Origin: an uncultured Acidobacteriaceae bacterium
GTDB taxonomy: Bacteria; Acidobacteriota; Terriglobia; Terriglobales; Acidobacteriaceae
NCBI GenBank assembly: GCA_903828675.1
Contig: CAIKND010000039.1
Span: 1 to 43,053, forward strand
Direction of reading: 5' to 3'
Length of the DNA stretch: 43,053 bases
This document shows positions 1 to 7,221 of this stretch, in pieces; the first letter of the stretch is position 1, and every line of letters starts with the position of its first letter. The translations under genes were made by a program, and so were the position numbers. The notes beneath the pieces were generated by a model. That model worked only from the letters and a program-made list of their open reading frames with translations. It ran no database searches and was not told the DNA's origin.

Positions 1-125
1 CCGTCCTGCGGCACATGGCCATCAATGCCATGCAAAAAGAGGGGTCCAAAGGTTCACTCCGAGGAAAACTCAAACGCGCCGGATGGAACGAGGACTTCCT
101 CAGCCGGCTATTGGAGATGTTTTGA
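1..125 (+). CDS. ISAs1-family transposase, C-terminal fragment
   Basis: Reading from base 3, the frame gives 40 residues to a TGA at 123-125. It runs VLRHMAINAMQKEG, then KGSLRGKLKRAGWNEDFL and a final LLEMF. The LRHMAINAM, KGSLRGK and KRAGW(N/D)-(D/E)(F/Y)L pattern is what I know as the conserved C-terminus of ISAs1-family DDE transposases. The catalytic core lies upstream of the window, so whether the element is intact is unknown. An alternative frame starting at 83 overlaps this fragment and is only an artificial extension of the next gene. Confidence 0.75.
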   Translation, partial: VLRHMAINAMQKEGSKGSLRGKLKRAGWNEDFLSRLLEMF

Positions 126-140
126 AATGCGTTTGCCCTG
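1..140 (+). mobile_element. 3' end of an ISAs1-family insertion sequence (partial)
   Basis: The stretch holds the last codons of an ISAs1-type transposase and, 15 bp after its stop, a terminus reading AAATGCGTTTGCCCTG that ends at 140. As I recall, ISAs1-family ends begin CAGGGC on the opposite strand, which fits. The other end and any target duplication lie outside the window or cannot be tested. The element ends only about 56 bp before the ABC ATPase start at 197. Confidence 0.7.
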
Positions 141-196
141 ATCACACTCTTCTGACCCCTTTGTTCCCGAACCCAACCTTGGTATCCTTTCCCCAC

Positions 197-997
197 ATGG
201 AAATTGCTGCGATTCAGACCCACGGCCTTACCCGGCAGTTTGGCGCGCTCACCGCTGTGAACGACGTCACCTTCAGCGTGGCTCCCGGCCAGTTCTTCGG
301 TTTTCTCGGCCCCAACGGAGCCGGCAAGTCCACCACCATCAAGATGCTTACCGGTCTGCTCGATCCCAGCGCCGGGACCATTGAAATCCTCGGCAAGCCC
401 TTCGGCGCCTCCGCCCTCGACCTCAAACGCCAGATCGGCGTCGTCCCTGAAGGCATGGCCCTGTTCGGCCGCCTGACAGCCACCGAGTATCTCCACTTCG
501 TGGGCCGCATGTACGGCCTGGACCGCGACACCTGCAAACTCCGGACCGAAGAACTGCTCGAATTCATGCAGCTCGCCAATGAAAACCGCAAGCTGGTCAC
601 CGACTTCTCCCACGGCATGCAAAAGAAGCTGGCCATGGCCGCGGCGGTCATCCACGGACCCAAGGTGCTTTTTCTCGACGAACCCTTCGAAGGCGTGGAC
701 GCTATCGCAGCCGGAATGCTGAAGTCCATGCTGCAAGGCATGATCCAGCGCGGCGCAACCATCTTCCTCACCACCCATGTGCTTGAAATCGTCGAGCGCC
801 TTTGCAGCCACGTCGCCATCATTCACCAGGGCCGCCTGGTTGCCAACGGATCACTCGAGGAACTGCGCGCCGGCGTAGCCTCTACCCTGCCCGGCGCTGA
901 AAGCAGCCAGCGCCTCACGCTGGAAGAAATCTTCCTGTCCATCGTGGGCGCGGGCGGCCAGCAGGAAGCCCCGCAGGAGCTGTCATGGCTGGCATAG
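197..997 (+). CDS. ABC transporter ATP-binding protein
   Basis: A 266-residue ABC ATPase that powers transport or release across the inner membrane, probably with the permease encoded next. Visible motifs are Walker A GPNGAGKST, a Q-loop region (GVVPEG), a variant signature FSHGMQKKLAM in place of LSGGQ, Walker B VLFLDEPFEGVD with the catalytic Glu, and the switch His in TTHVLE. The frame is open from 83, but the first 38 codons overlap the transposase end and have no ABC similarity, so I chose ATG 197, just before the first beta strand. Its last 13 bases overlap the permease start, which suggests translational coupling. The substrate cannot be told from sequence. Confidence 0.9.
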   Translation: MEIAAIQTHGLTRQFGALTAVNDVTFSVAPGQFFGFLGPNGAGKSTTIKMLTGLLDPSAGTIEILGKPFGASALDLKRQIGVVPEGMALFGRLTATEYLHFVGRMYGLDRDTCKLRTEELLEFMQLANENRKLVTDFSHGMQKKLAMAAAVIHGPKVLFLDEPFEGVDAIAAGMLKSMLQGMIQRGATIFLTTHVLEIVERLCSHVAIIHQGRLVANGSLEELRAGVASTLPGAESSQRLTLEEIFLSIVGAGGQQEAPQELSWLA

Positions 998-2730
998 GCG
1001 GCGGCACACTGTATCCAGACGCGCCGCCCTCACCCACCAGCCGAGGCGTGCTCAGCCCCCTGGCCCGTGCGCAGTATGCGGCGCTGGCCGCTCTGCGCTG
1101 GCACATGTTCGTCAACGGCCTGCGCTCCAAGCTCGGCGCTTTCGAACTCGGCGCGCGCACCATCACGTTTGTGTTCTACGGCCTCATGGGTCTTGCTCTC
1201 GGCGCGGGCGCGGGCGCTGCCGCTTATGGGCTCGCCGACGATGACCAGTGGCAATATTTCCCCATCGTCTTCTGGGTCGTGTGTCTTATCTGGCAGGTTG
1301 TTCCGGTCATGCTGGCCTCGTTTCAGCAGCAATTCGACCTGGGCGGCCTGCTGCGTTTCCCGGTCAGCTTCCGCTCCTTCTTTCTTCTCTACGTGGTCTT
1401 CGGCCTCTCTGACGTGTCTTCGATCCTGGGCGGCCTGTGCTGCCTCGGCATCTTCGTTGGACTCACCGTGGCCCGTCCCGACCTATTTGCGTGGACAGCT
1501 TTAATCCTTCTCGTCTTTGCGGCTTTCAACGTCTTTCTGGTGCGTGCCGTCTTTGCCTGGATCGATCGCTGGCTGGCGCAGCGCAAGACCCGCGAGATTC
1601 TGGCAGCCGTCTTCATGGTGCTCATTCTGTCCTTTCAATTCTTCAACCCGGCGTTGCACCAGAACCGGCATCAGGGCCACGGCGGCAAGGATCAGCAGGG
1701 TGAGGCCTTCCGTAAGCTGATGGCCTCCCCCTGGGTCAAGACCGCCAATCAGGTGCAAAAATGGCTCCCTCCAGGCCTGGCCGCAGTCGCGCTGCGTGAG
1801 TCCGCCAACCGGCAGCAAGTGCCCGTGTTGGGTTCGCTCGCCGTCCTCGGACTCTTCACGCTGGGCATCGGCGGCGCGCTCGGGTTGCGCCTTCGCGCCG
1901 AATACCGCGGAGAAAACCTGGGCACTGCTCCCAGTCGCAAGACAGACGCCGCACCGCGCCCAAAAACCGCCCAGCGCGAAAGTGCATGGAGCCTGGGCGG
2001 CTCCGGCCCCATCGCCGCCATCATAGAAAAGGAATTGCGCAGCCTGATGCGCACCCTGCCGCTGCTGTATGCTGTCGGCGCACCGCTGGTCATGGTGCTG
2101 GTCTTCTCCAGCGTCTTTCTCAGGAACCCGCAGCAGGTGAGCGCGCCCCTCGTGGCCTTTCCGCTGTGCGTGTTTTTCGCTCAAATCGGATTCGGCCAAC
2201 TGTTCTCGAACAACCTGGGCGCGGAAGGTGCGGGGATCCAGCTCTACTTTCTTTCGCCCACAACCATGCGCACCGTGATGCTGGGCAAAAACCTCTTCCA
2301 CGCCGCGCTGTTCAGCGTCGCCATCGTCATTGCGGGCATCCTGGCGTCGGTGCGCCTTGGCCGCCCAGACGGCATAGTGGTGGCGGTCACCATTGCCTGG
2401 CTTCTTTTTTCGCTGCCCTGCAGCCTGGCCGCCGGCAATATCTTTTCGCTCACCATGCCCTACCGGGTCAATCCGGGGCGAATCTCGCGGCAACGCGGAT
2501 CGCAGGCCAACTCGCTCCTCAGCCTGGTGGTGCAGGTCGGAGTGCTGGCCCTGGGCGCGGCGGTCTTTGAGTTGTGCTCGTTTTTCGACCAGCTCTGGCT
2601 GGCCATACCGGGCTTCCTGGTCCTTGCCGCCGCAGCCGTTTTTGTGTGGCTCCGCGTGCTCGGCAACACTGACGACATCGCCAACCAGCGCCGGGACTCC
2701 TTGATCGGAATCCTGATGAAGACGGAGTAG
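985..2730 (+). CDS. Putative ABC transporter permease, multi-spanning membrane protein
   Basis: A 581-residue protein with many hydrophobic segments, for example near residues 55-80, 95-110, 130-150, 160-215, 355-400, 435-490 and 510-560. A charged cytoplasmic stretch (roughly 310-345) separates two membrane halves. It starts inside the end of the ATPase gene, and the pair very likely forms one ABC-2-like system. Permeases of this type are poorly conserved, so I infer the role mainly from the overlap and topology. No peptidase or substrate-binding domain is visible, and the transported compound is unknown. Confidence 0.7.
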   Translation: MAGIGGGTLYPDAPPSPTSRGVLSPLARAQYAALAALRWHMFVNGLRSKLGAFELGARTITFVFYGLMGLALGAGAGAAAYGLADDDQWQYFPIVFWVVCLIWQVVPVMLASFQQQFDLGGLLRFPVSFRSFFLLYVVFGLSDVSSILGGLCCLGIFVGLTVARPDLFAWTALILLVFAAFNVFLVRAVFAWIDRWLAQRKTREILAAVFMVLILSFQFFNPALHQNRHQGHGGKDQQGEAFRKLMASPWVKTANQVQKWLPPGLAAVALRESANRQQVPVLGSLAVLGLFTLGIGGALGLRLRAEYRGENLGTAPSRKTDAAPRPKTAQRESAWSLGGSGPIAAIIEKELRSLMRTLPLLYAVGAPLVMVLVFSSVFLRNPQQVSAPLVAFPLCVFFAQIGFGQLFSNNLGAEGAGIQLYFLSPTTMRTVMLGKNLFHAALFSVAIVIAGILASVRLGRPDGIVVAVTIAWLLFSLPCSLAAGNIFSLTMPYRVNPGRISRQRGSQANSLLSLVVQVGVLALGAAVFELCSFFDQLWLAIPGFLVLAAAAVFVWLRVLGNTDDIANQRRDSLIGILMKTE

Positions 2731-2733
2731 CGC

Positions 2734-2777
2734 GATCAGTTGTCAGGCTTCAGGCAACTGAAAACTGACAACTGATC
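2734..2777. terminator. Inverted repeat between convergent permease and ssb genes
   Basis: A perfect 13-bp inverted repeat (GATCAGTTGTCAG at 2734-2746 and its complement at 2765-2777) encloses an 18-nt spacer. It lies 4 bp after the permease stop and 15 bp from the ssb stop. A third CTGACAACTG unit follows at 2779-2788. A bidirectional terminator is plausible, although there is no strong T-tract. Confidence 0.55.
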
Positions 2778-2791
2778 TCTGACAACTGTCC

Positions 2792-3268
2792 TTAGAACGG
2801 TATATCGTCGTCCGAGATTTCGGCCGATTGAGCGATATCGTCCTGCCCAGCCGGGGGACGCTGGTCAAAGTTCGCCGAACTGCTCGACCCGCCGGCCGGA
2901 CGGCTGTAACCGCCGCCGCTTGAGCCCTCGTCGCGGCCGCTGAGCAGCGAAAGGTCGCTGACGATGATCTCCGTCTTGTAGCGCTTCTGGCCAGACTGCT
3001 TGTCGTCCCAATTGCTGGTCCGCAGGCTGCCTTCCACATACAGCTTCGAGCCCTTTTTCACGTAATCGCGGATGATCTCGGCGGTGCGCTTGAAGGCGAC
3101 CAGGTTGTGCCACTCGGTGCGGTCCTGCCAGTTGCCCGCCTGATCCTGGAAGCGGTCGCTCGTTGCCAGTCCGAAGGTGGCCACCATGGTGCCGTTGGGG
3201 GTGGAACGGATTTCCGGGTCCTTGCCCACGTTCCCTAAAAGAATCACTTTGTTAACGCTCTTGGCCAT
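2792..3268 (-). CDS. ssb: Single-stranded DNA-binding protein
   Basis: A 158-residue SSB that coats single-stranded DNA in replication, repair and recombination. The N-terminal OB fold (about residues 1-110) begins MAKSVNKVILLGNVGKDPE and contains WHN and the KKGSKLYVEGSLRTSNW strand. A Gly/Ser-rich linker follows, and the acidic tip DDDIPF recruits partner proteins. The length is ordinary for bacterial SSB. A GGAG lies 9 nt before the ATG. It is convergent with the ABC permease gene and appears to be transcribed alone or after the small gene group to its right. Confidence 0.97.
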   Translation of the reverse strand: MAKSVNKVILLGNVGKDPEIRSTPNGTMVATFGLATSDRFQDQAGNWQDRTEWHNLVAFKRTAEIIRDYVKKGSKLYVEGSLRTSNWDDKQSGQKRYKTEIIVSDLSLLSGRDEGSSGGGYSRPAGGSSSSANFDQRPPAGQDDIAQSAEISDDDIPF

Positions 3269-3307
3269 ATTCGTGCACTCCAGTCAATTCAAAAGCATAG
3301 CAGAGGA

Positions 3308-3580
3308 CTAGCGGTTATGGGCGATACGCCGGTTACGCAGCCACTTGGCGACGCCCAGCGTCAGCAGCAGGCCGCCGAAGGGTATGCACATGAGCACCAC
3401 GATCAGCGCGAACCAGCCCCCGTTGGTGCTGGCGCCGGTGGGAGAAAAGCCGCCCAGCAGGGTAACCAGCAACACTGCCGACAGCAAACCCGCGCCCAGA
3501 ATCGACCCGCCCCATTGCAGTAGTTGGCGCGTGCCGTCGTCGGGTTGCTTGCGTTCGGGGTTCACCGGGCTGGCCATCAT
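3308..3580 (-). CDS. Small membrane protein with two predicted helices
   Basis: About 90 residues from the Met-Met pair at 3580/3577, with a polar N-terminus (about 22 residues) and two hydrophobic segments (about 27-48 and 56-78) before a basic tail ending WLRNRRIAHNR. I recognise no family. The frame extends upstream to 3652, but that part overlaps the DUF420 gene, so the start 8 nt after the DUF420 stop is preferred. The position downstream of ctaB and the DUF420 gene suggests a link with cytochrome oxidase assembly, by neighbourhood only. Confidence 0.6.
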   Translation of the reverse strand: MMASPVNPERKQPDDGTRQLLQWGGSILGAGLLSAVLLVTLLGGFSPTGASTNGGWFALIVVLMCIPFGGLLLTLGVAKWLRNRRIAHNR

Positions 3581-3588
3581 GAGTCTCT

Positions 3589-4134
3589 TTATCCCTGCGC
3601 CAGGCGCAGCATTGCGTAAGTAATTACGCCGGTCACTGAAACGTAAAGCCACAGCGGAAAGGTCCAGCGCGCCACCCTGCGGTGTTGCGGAATCCGGCCG
3701 CTCAGCGAGAAAAAGAACGTAACCAGCACCAGCGGCAATGCCACAATCGCCAGAATGATGTGGCTGGCCAGCAACGGCAGATAAATACTCCTGTAAGCCG
3801 CGTGGACCGGATAGCGAACATCGCCGTGCAGCGCGTGGTGCGCAATGTAGCTGACCAGAAACAGCGTCGAAAAGCCAAACGCGGTCAGCATCGCCGCGCG
3901 ATGCGCCCTGATCCTATGCTCCCGGATAAACGTATAGCCGATCAGCAAAGCGGTCGCGCTCAGGCCGTTCAGCAGTGCGTTCAGGGCGGGCAAAAAAGCG
4001 AATCGGGTGCTGGCTGCATCGGCTGCGGGGTGAACGTAGATAAGCCAGAACAGAAAAATCGTCGCCGCCGCGCTCACTACCAGAATGGCGGCGATGGCGG
4101 GGCCGGTGCTTTTCGCGGGAGCTTGAGTCGTCAT
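3589..4134 (-). CDS. DUF420 membrane protein (CtaM/YozB-like)
   Basis: A 181-residue protein with five hydrophobic segments. The HHALHGD stretch after the third helix and the SHIILA segment hold the His residues typical of DUF420. The Bacillus member CtaM (YozB) is needed for cytochrome caa3 oxidase maturation, and the family often sits beside haem O synthase genes, as here. Its ATG lies 6 nt after the ctaB stop, so the two are almost certainly co-transcribed. The inferred role is haem or copper delivery, or assembly of haem-copper oxidase. No oxidase subunit gene is in the window. Confidence 0.8.
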   Translation of the reverse strand: MTTQAPAKSTGPAIAAILVVSAAATIFLFWLIYVHPAADAASTRFAFLPALNALLNGLSATALLIGYTFIREHRIRAHRAAMLTAFGFSTLFLVSYIAHHALHGDVRYPVHAAYRSIYLPLLASHIILAIVALPLVLVTFFFSLSGRIPQHRRVARWTFPLWLYVSVTGVITYAMLRLAQG

Positions 4135-4140
4135 CGTTCC

Positions 4141-5121
4141 CTAATTCCTCGCCCTGGCGCAGAGCATAAGCGTGGTGAAAAGCAGCGGCAGGTAGACCAC
4201 GCTCACCTTCAGCAGGTCGCGAGCCACCATCCGGCTTTCAGTTTCCGAAATGTCGCGCAGAATGCGGGTGAAGCGAATGGTATAAGCCAGGTAAAACAAG
4301 CCCAACAGGAAGGCCAGCACGGCATACGCGATGCCGGTGATGCCGAGCCACCAGGGCGTCAGGCTCACCGGAATCATGACCACGGCGAAAAACAGCGCCT
4401 CGGCCACGGTCGACCAGCCGTCTGGCTGCACCACAGGCAGCATGCGGATGCCCGCCCGCGCGTAGTCGTCGCGATAGAGCCAGGAGATGGCCATGAAGTG
4501 TGGAAACTGCCACACAAACAGAATGGCGAACAGCGATACGCCCGCCCACTCAATGCGCCCGCGCGCGGCCGTCCAGCCCAGCAGCGGCCCCATCGCGCCC
4601 GGAAACGCGCCGATGAAGGTTGCCATCGTGGTCACGCGTTTGAGCGGCGTATAGATGGCGACGTAGGTAAAAGCCGTCAGCAGCGCCAGAGCCACGGTCA
4701 GCAGGTTGGTATGGATCGCCAGCCACACCGCTCCAAACGCCAATGCGCCGAGTCCAGCCAGAATGCCCTGCGCCAGTGAAAAACGCCCCGAGGCCAGCGG
4801 ACGATTGGCCGTGCGCACCATGCGCGCGTCCGTCTTGCGCTCCAGGGCCTCATTCAGCGCCCCAGCCCCAGCCGACACCAGCCCGATGCCCAGCAGCGTA
4901 TCCAGCAGCCCGCGCTGCACGCTCGAAATCCCCGACTGCATCGACCCCAGGTAAAACCCGCCCCAGCCCGTAACCAGCACCATGGTAACGACTTTCACCT
5001 TGAACAGCTCGCGGAAGTCGTGCAGCAGCGTAGCCGTCGCGCCCGGCTCGGGAGCGTGAATTACGCCCGGGACATGAACGGCACTTTCAATCGGAGTGGC
5101 GGCCTGGGAGGCGGGAATCAT
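4141..5121 (-). CDS. ctaB: Protoheme IX farnesyltransferase (haem O synthase)
   Basis: A 326-residue UbiA-superfamily prenyltransferase that adds farnesyl to the haem B vinyl group, making haem O for terminal oxidases. Visible features are the first Asp-containing region around NEALERKTDARMVRTANRPL (catalytic NxxxxxxDxxxxRTxxRPL pattern), the second motif WLYRDDYARAGIRMLPV, and about nine membrane helices. The frame is open to 5322, but the extra 67 codons look non-coding and run into the vapC gene. ATG 5121 gives a normal family length with a short hydrophilic N-terminus. It is the first gene of the assembly group. Confidence 0.95.
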   Translation of the reverse strand: MIPASQAATPIESAVHVPGVIHAPEPGATATLLHDFRELFKVKVVTMVLVTGWGGFYLGSMQSGISSVQRGLLDTLLGIGLVSAGAGALNEALERKTDARMVRTANRPLASGRFSLAQGILAGLGALAFGAVWLAIHTNLLTVALALLTAFTYVAIYTPLKRVTTMATFIGAFPGAMGPLLGWTAARGRIEWAGVSLFAILFVWQFPHFMAISWLYRDDYARAGIRMLPVVQPDGWSTVAEALFFAVVMIPVSLTPWWLGITGIAYAVLAFLLGLFYLAYTIRFTRILRDISETESRMVARDLLKVSVVYLPLLFTTLMLCARARN

Positions 5122-5281
5122 CTTGCTTTGGAAGACCTCGGTTTTCCGGTTTCCCCGCGAAAATGTCCTCGTCCGTGGGGTGGCGCGGAAGAGCCCCGAC
5201 AGTAAAACTGCCGGAATCTTGTCCTGATGATAGCAAGTGAGGGAGCTGCAGAAATATCCGCAGGTGAACGTGCCTTGATTC

Positions 5282-5704
5282 TCACGGCGTGGCGAAGGGA
5301 TTCTCAATCTGGATTCCCGCAATCGTCTGACCGGGGTTCAGATCTTCAGAAATCACCTTCGTAGCCCCGCATCGGAGCGCAGCGGCAACGATCAGCGCAT
5401 CCCAAAATCCAATTCTGGCACCATCTTCAATCAGAAATGCCTGCCTGATATCGGCGGGGCTTGTTGCAACGCACCAATGGGAAAAATCCTCGACAATGGC
5501 GCGAGCCTCTTCCCTTGATAGCGGTGAGGCAATCTTGCGCGTCACCGTGACGTAGAACTCCTGCAAAACCTGCATGCTTAAAGCACCGGCGCGTTGTTGC
5601 GAAAGGCCTTGCAAAATGCGCATTGCCTCCAGATGCTTATGGCCTGCCTTGTTGTCGTGAGCATAGACCAGCACGTTGGTATCGACGAAGACCTTAGCGC
5701 TCAT
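5282..5704 (-). CDS. PIN-domain ribonuclease toxin (VapC-like)
   Basis: A 140-residue PIN-domain protein. Acidic residues expected to bind Mg2+ are visible: Asp8 in FVDTNVLVYA, the Glu of LQEFY, and the Asp of FWDALIVAAA, followed by ISEDLNPG. VapC toxins cut RNA (often tRNA or rRNA) until neutralised by their antitoxin. The start overlaps the end of the antitoxin gene by 11 bp, the usual antitoxin-first coupled arrangement. The RNA target cannot be predicted. Its stop lies about 160 bp before the preferred ctaB start. Confidence 0.88.
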   Translation of the reverse strand: MSAKVFVDTNVLVYAHDNKAGHKHLEAMRILQGLSQQRAGALSMQVLQEFYVTVTRKIASPLSREEARAIVEDFSHWCVATSPADIRQAFLIEDGARIGFWDALIVAAALRCGATKVISEDLNPGQTIAGIQIENPFATP

Positions 5705-5942
5705 GCAGCGCGTCCCGGTCCATCGTGTGTGTTCCGCCTAAGTCGAAGCCCTTTTCCATCCTTGCCATGGCTCGTCTCATGGCGCGCTCGTAATCGTCCT
5801 CTGCATCCGCAAGCTGCTCAATCTGGCTGGTAAGCAGCCCGCTGATGGAGGTGGACCGCTTCGCTGCAAGAACCCTGGCCTTTTGAATGGTTTGCCGACT
5901 CAGCCGCAGGGTAATATTTTGTTTTTCGTCGAGTGCAGGCAT
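5694..5942 (-). CDS. Ribbon-helix-helix antitoxin (VapB-like)
   Basis: An 82-residue protein. The N-terminus carries a ribbon-helix-helix-like strand and helices (NITLRLSRQTIQKARVLAAKRSTSISGLL), of the type found in DUF6364/VapB-like antitoxins. The charged C-terminal part (about residues 45-82) would contact the toxin. The gene precedes and overlaps the PIN toxin gene. Four 9-bp direct repeats lie 19-49 bp upstream of its start and are a likely binding site for autorepression. A purine-rich GGGGGTTGAGG precedes the ATG. Confidence 0.85.
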   Translation of the reverse strand: MPALDEKQNITLRLSRQTIQKARVLAAKRSTSISGLLTSQIEQLADAEDDYERAMRRAMARMEKGFDLGGTHTMDRDALHER

Positions 5943-5960
5943 GCCTCAACCCCCAATGTG

Positions 5961-5996
5961 ACGTGTATTACGTGTAGCACGTATTGCACGTAAATG
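5961..5996 (-). promoter_or_regulatory. Four-copy 9-bp repeat, likely VapB operator
   Basis: Four ACGT cores start at 5961, 5970, 5979 and 5988, an exact 9-bp period (ACGTGTATT, ACGTGTAGC, ACGTATTGC, ACGTAAATG). Ribbon-helix-helix repressors bind tandem short sites cooperatively, and this array lies directly upstream of such a gene. The operator role is inferred. Confidence 0.65.
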
Positions 5997-6033
5997 CAAC
6001 TTAACCTATAGATCCGGTAGCTAAATACTGTCC

Positions 6034-6076
6034 GGGTGCCCCATCCATTCCCGTGTATTTTGCGGGAATGGATGGG
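6034..6076. repeat. GGGTGCCCC-type intergenic hairpin, copy 1
   Basis: GGGTGCCC is followed by a perfect 14-bp inverted repeat (CCCATCCATTCCCG at 6040-6053, complement at 6063-6076, loop 9 nt). It lies between aroK and vapB, both on minus, and could end aroK transcription. Related hairpins occur elsewhere in the window. Confidence 0.7.
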
Positions 6077-6130
6077 AAGAAGATGCCGTTGTTTACTCGC
6101 CGGATCAATAGGCCGGCAGTGCGCTTTCGG

Positions 6131-6667
6131 TCAACTGAGCCCCGCCGCATCGAGAACCGCATCCACCACCTGCTCGGGAGTCTGTTCATCCACGGGAATC
6201 GACACATGAGCCGCCCGGTAAAGCGGCAACCGCCGTTCGTACCGGCCAGCCAAATTAGCCTGGTCAGCGAGGATCGGCCTCGTATGCTCAGTGCCCCGGC
6301 AACGTGCCAGCGTGGTGGCCAACTCCACTTCCAGATGAACCAGCAGCGTCCCCGGAGAAGCGAGCAGCAGCGTACGCGTGGCGGAGGTTTCGATAGCTCC
6401 CCCTCCCAACGCCAGAACCAGCGCATCTGCGGCGGCCAGGCGCGCAATGGTGGCGTGCTCCCGCTCGCGGAACCCAGCCTCGCCATGAAGCGCGAAGATC
6501 TCCGTAATCGGCACGCCGGCCTCGGCTTCGATCACGTCGTCCACATCCAGGAAGGTCCACCCCAGCCGCGCGGCAACCAGAGGGCCAACAGTCGTCTTGC
6601 CCGACCCCATAAAGCCGGTAAGGACAATGCGTTGCAGCGGAGCTTCGGATTGAATCTGATCGGTCAT
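6131..6667 (-). CDS. aroK: Shikimate kinase
   Basis: A 178-residue NMP-kinase-fold enzyme that phosphorylates shikimate in the chorismate pathway. Key motifs are the P-loop GFMGSGKTTVG, the shikimate-binding DVDDVIE with Asp pair, FREREH, the glycine-rich ALGGGA, and the lid region RGTEHTRPIL with the following YERRLPLY. The length is normal. The frame opens at 6685, but MTDQ at 6667 is preferred because it leaves a typical short leader before the first strand. It is a lone aro gene in this window. Confidence 0.94.
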   Translation of the reverse strand: MTDQIQSEAPLQRIVLTGFMGSGKTTVGPLVAARLGWTFLDVDDVIEAEAGVPITEIFALHGEAGFREREHATIARLAAADALVLALGGGAIETSATRTLLLASPGTLLVHLEVELATTLARCRGTEHTRPILADQANLAGRYERRLPLYRAAHVSIPVDEQTPEQVVDAVLDAAGLS

Positions 6668-6734
6668 AGGAGCGTTCTTGCGCAAGAGGCTTGGCGCATT
6701 CTCATTCCCAGTATAGGCAAGAGGCCGCTCCGCC

Positions 6735-7154
6735 TCACGCCAGCACCATCACCACGGCCCCGGCGGTAATCAGCAGGCCGCCCACCACCGCCGGTCCGGT
6801 AAGCTTCTCGCCCAGCAGCAGCCATGCGAACACCATCACCAGCGGCACGCTCAGCTTGTCCAGCGGAGCCACCCGCGAGGCCGGCCCCAGTTGCAACGCG
6901 CGAAAATAGCAGAGCCACGACAGCCCGGTGGCCAACCCGCTGAGCGCCAGAAACAGGCAGGTACGCCGGTCCAGCGAGCGGATCTCGCCATGCTTGCCCA
7001 GCGCCAGCGCAATGCCCCACGCAAACACCAGCACCACGCTGGTGCGCAGCGCCATGGCCAGGTTTGAATCCACATGCGCCACGCCCACCTTGGCCAGCAG
7101 GGCTGTGGCGGCGGCAAAGACGGCGGAGAGTAGTGCCCATCCAATCCAACTCAT
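6735..7154 (-). CDS. EamA-like small drug/metabolite transporter protein
   Basis: A 139-residue membrane protein with about five hydrophobic helices and the GLATGLSWLCYFRALQLGPASRVAPLDKLSV block typical of one EamA (DMT superfamily) unit. Full-length EamA carriers have two such units, so this single-repeat form would have to dimerise, as small multidrug-resistance proteins do. The substrate is unknown. It lies 67 bp upstream of aroK on the same strand and diverges from the methyltransferase gene. Confidence 0.82.
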   Translation of the reverse strand: MSWIGWALLSAVFAAATALLAKVGVAHVDSNLAMALRTSVVLVFAWGIALALGKHGEIRSLDRRTCLFLALSGLATGLSWLCYFRALQLGPASRVAPLDKLSVPLVMVFAWLLLGEKLTGPAVVGGLLITAGAVVMVLA

Positions 7155-7221
7155 GGGGGATATGGTACGCGGCCCGGCCCCCGCGGCGATGTTCCAAACC
7201 GCAATCCTCTAAACTCGAATC

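Noticed and set aside
1501..2493. Minus-strand frame of 330 codons inside the ABC permease gene
   Set aside because: Antisense shadow with biased composition and no motif; the permease frame has real membrane segments.
3682..4779. Long plus-strand reading frame (365 codons) opposite the ctaB and DUF420 genes
   Set aside because: It is antisense to two well-supported genes, has low-complexity Arg/Gln/His-rich composition and no recognisable domain; it reflects high-GC codon bias.
5961..5996. CRISPR-like short repeat array
   Set aside because: The units are only 9 bp with no spacers and no cas genes; an operator next to vapB explains it better.
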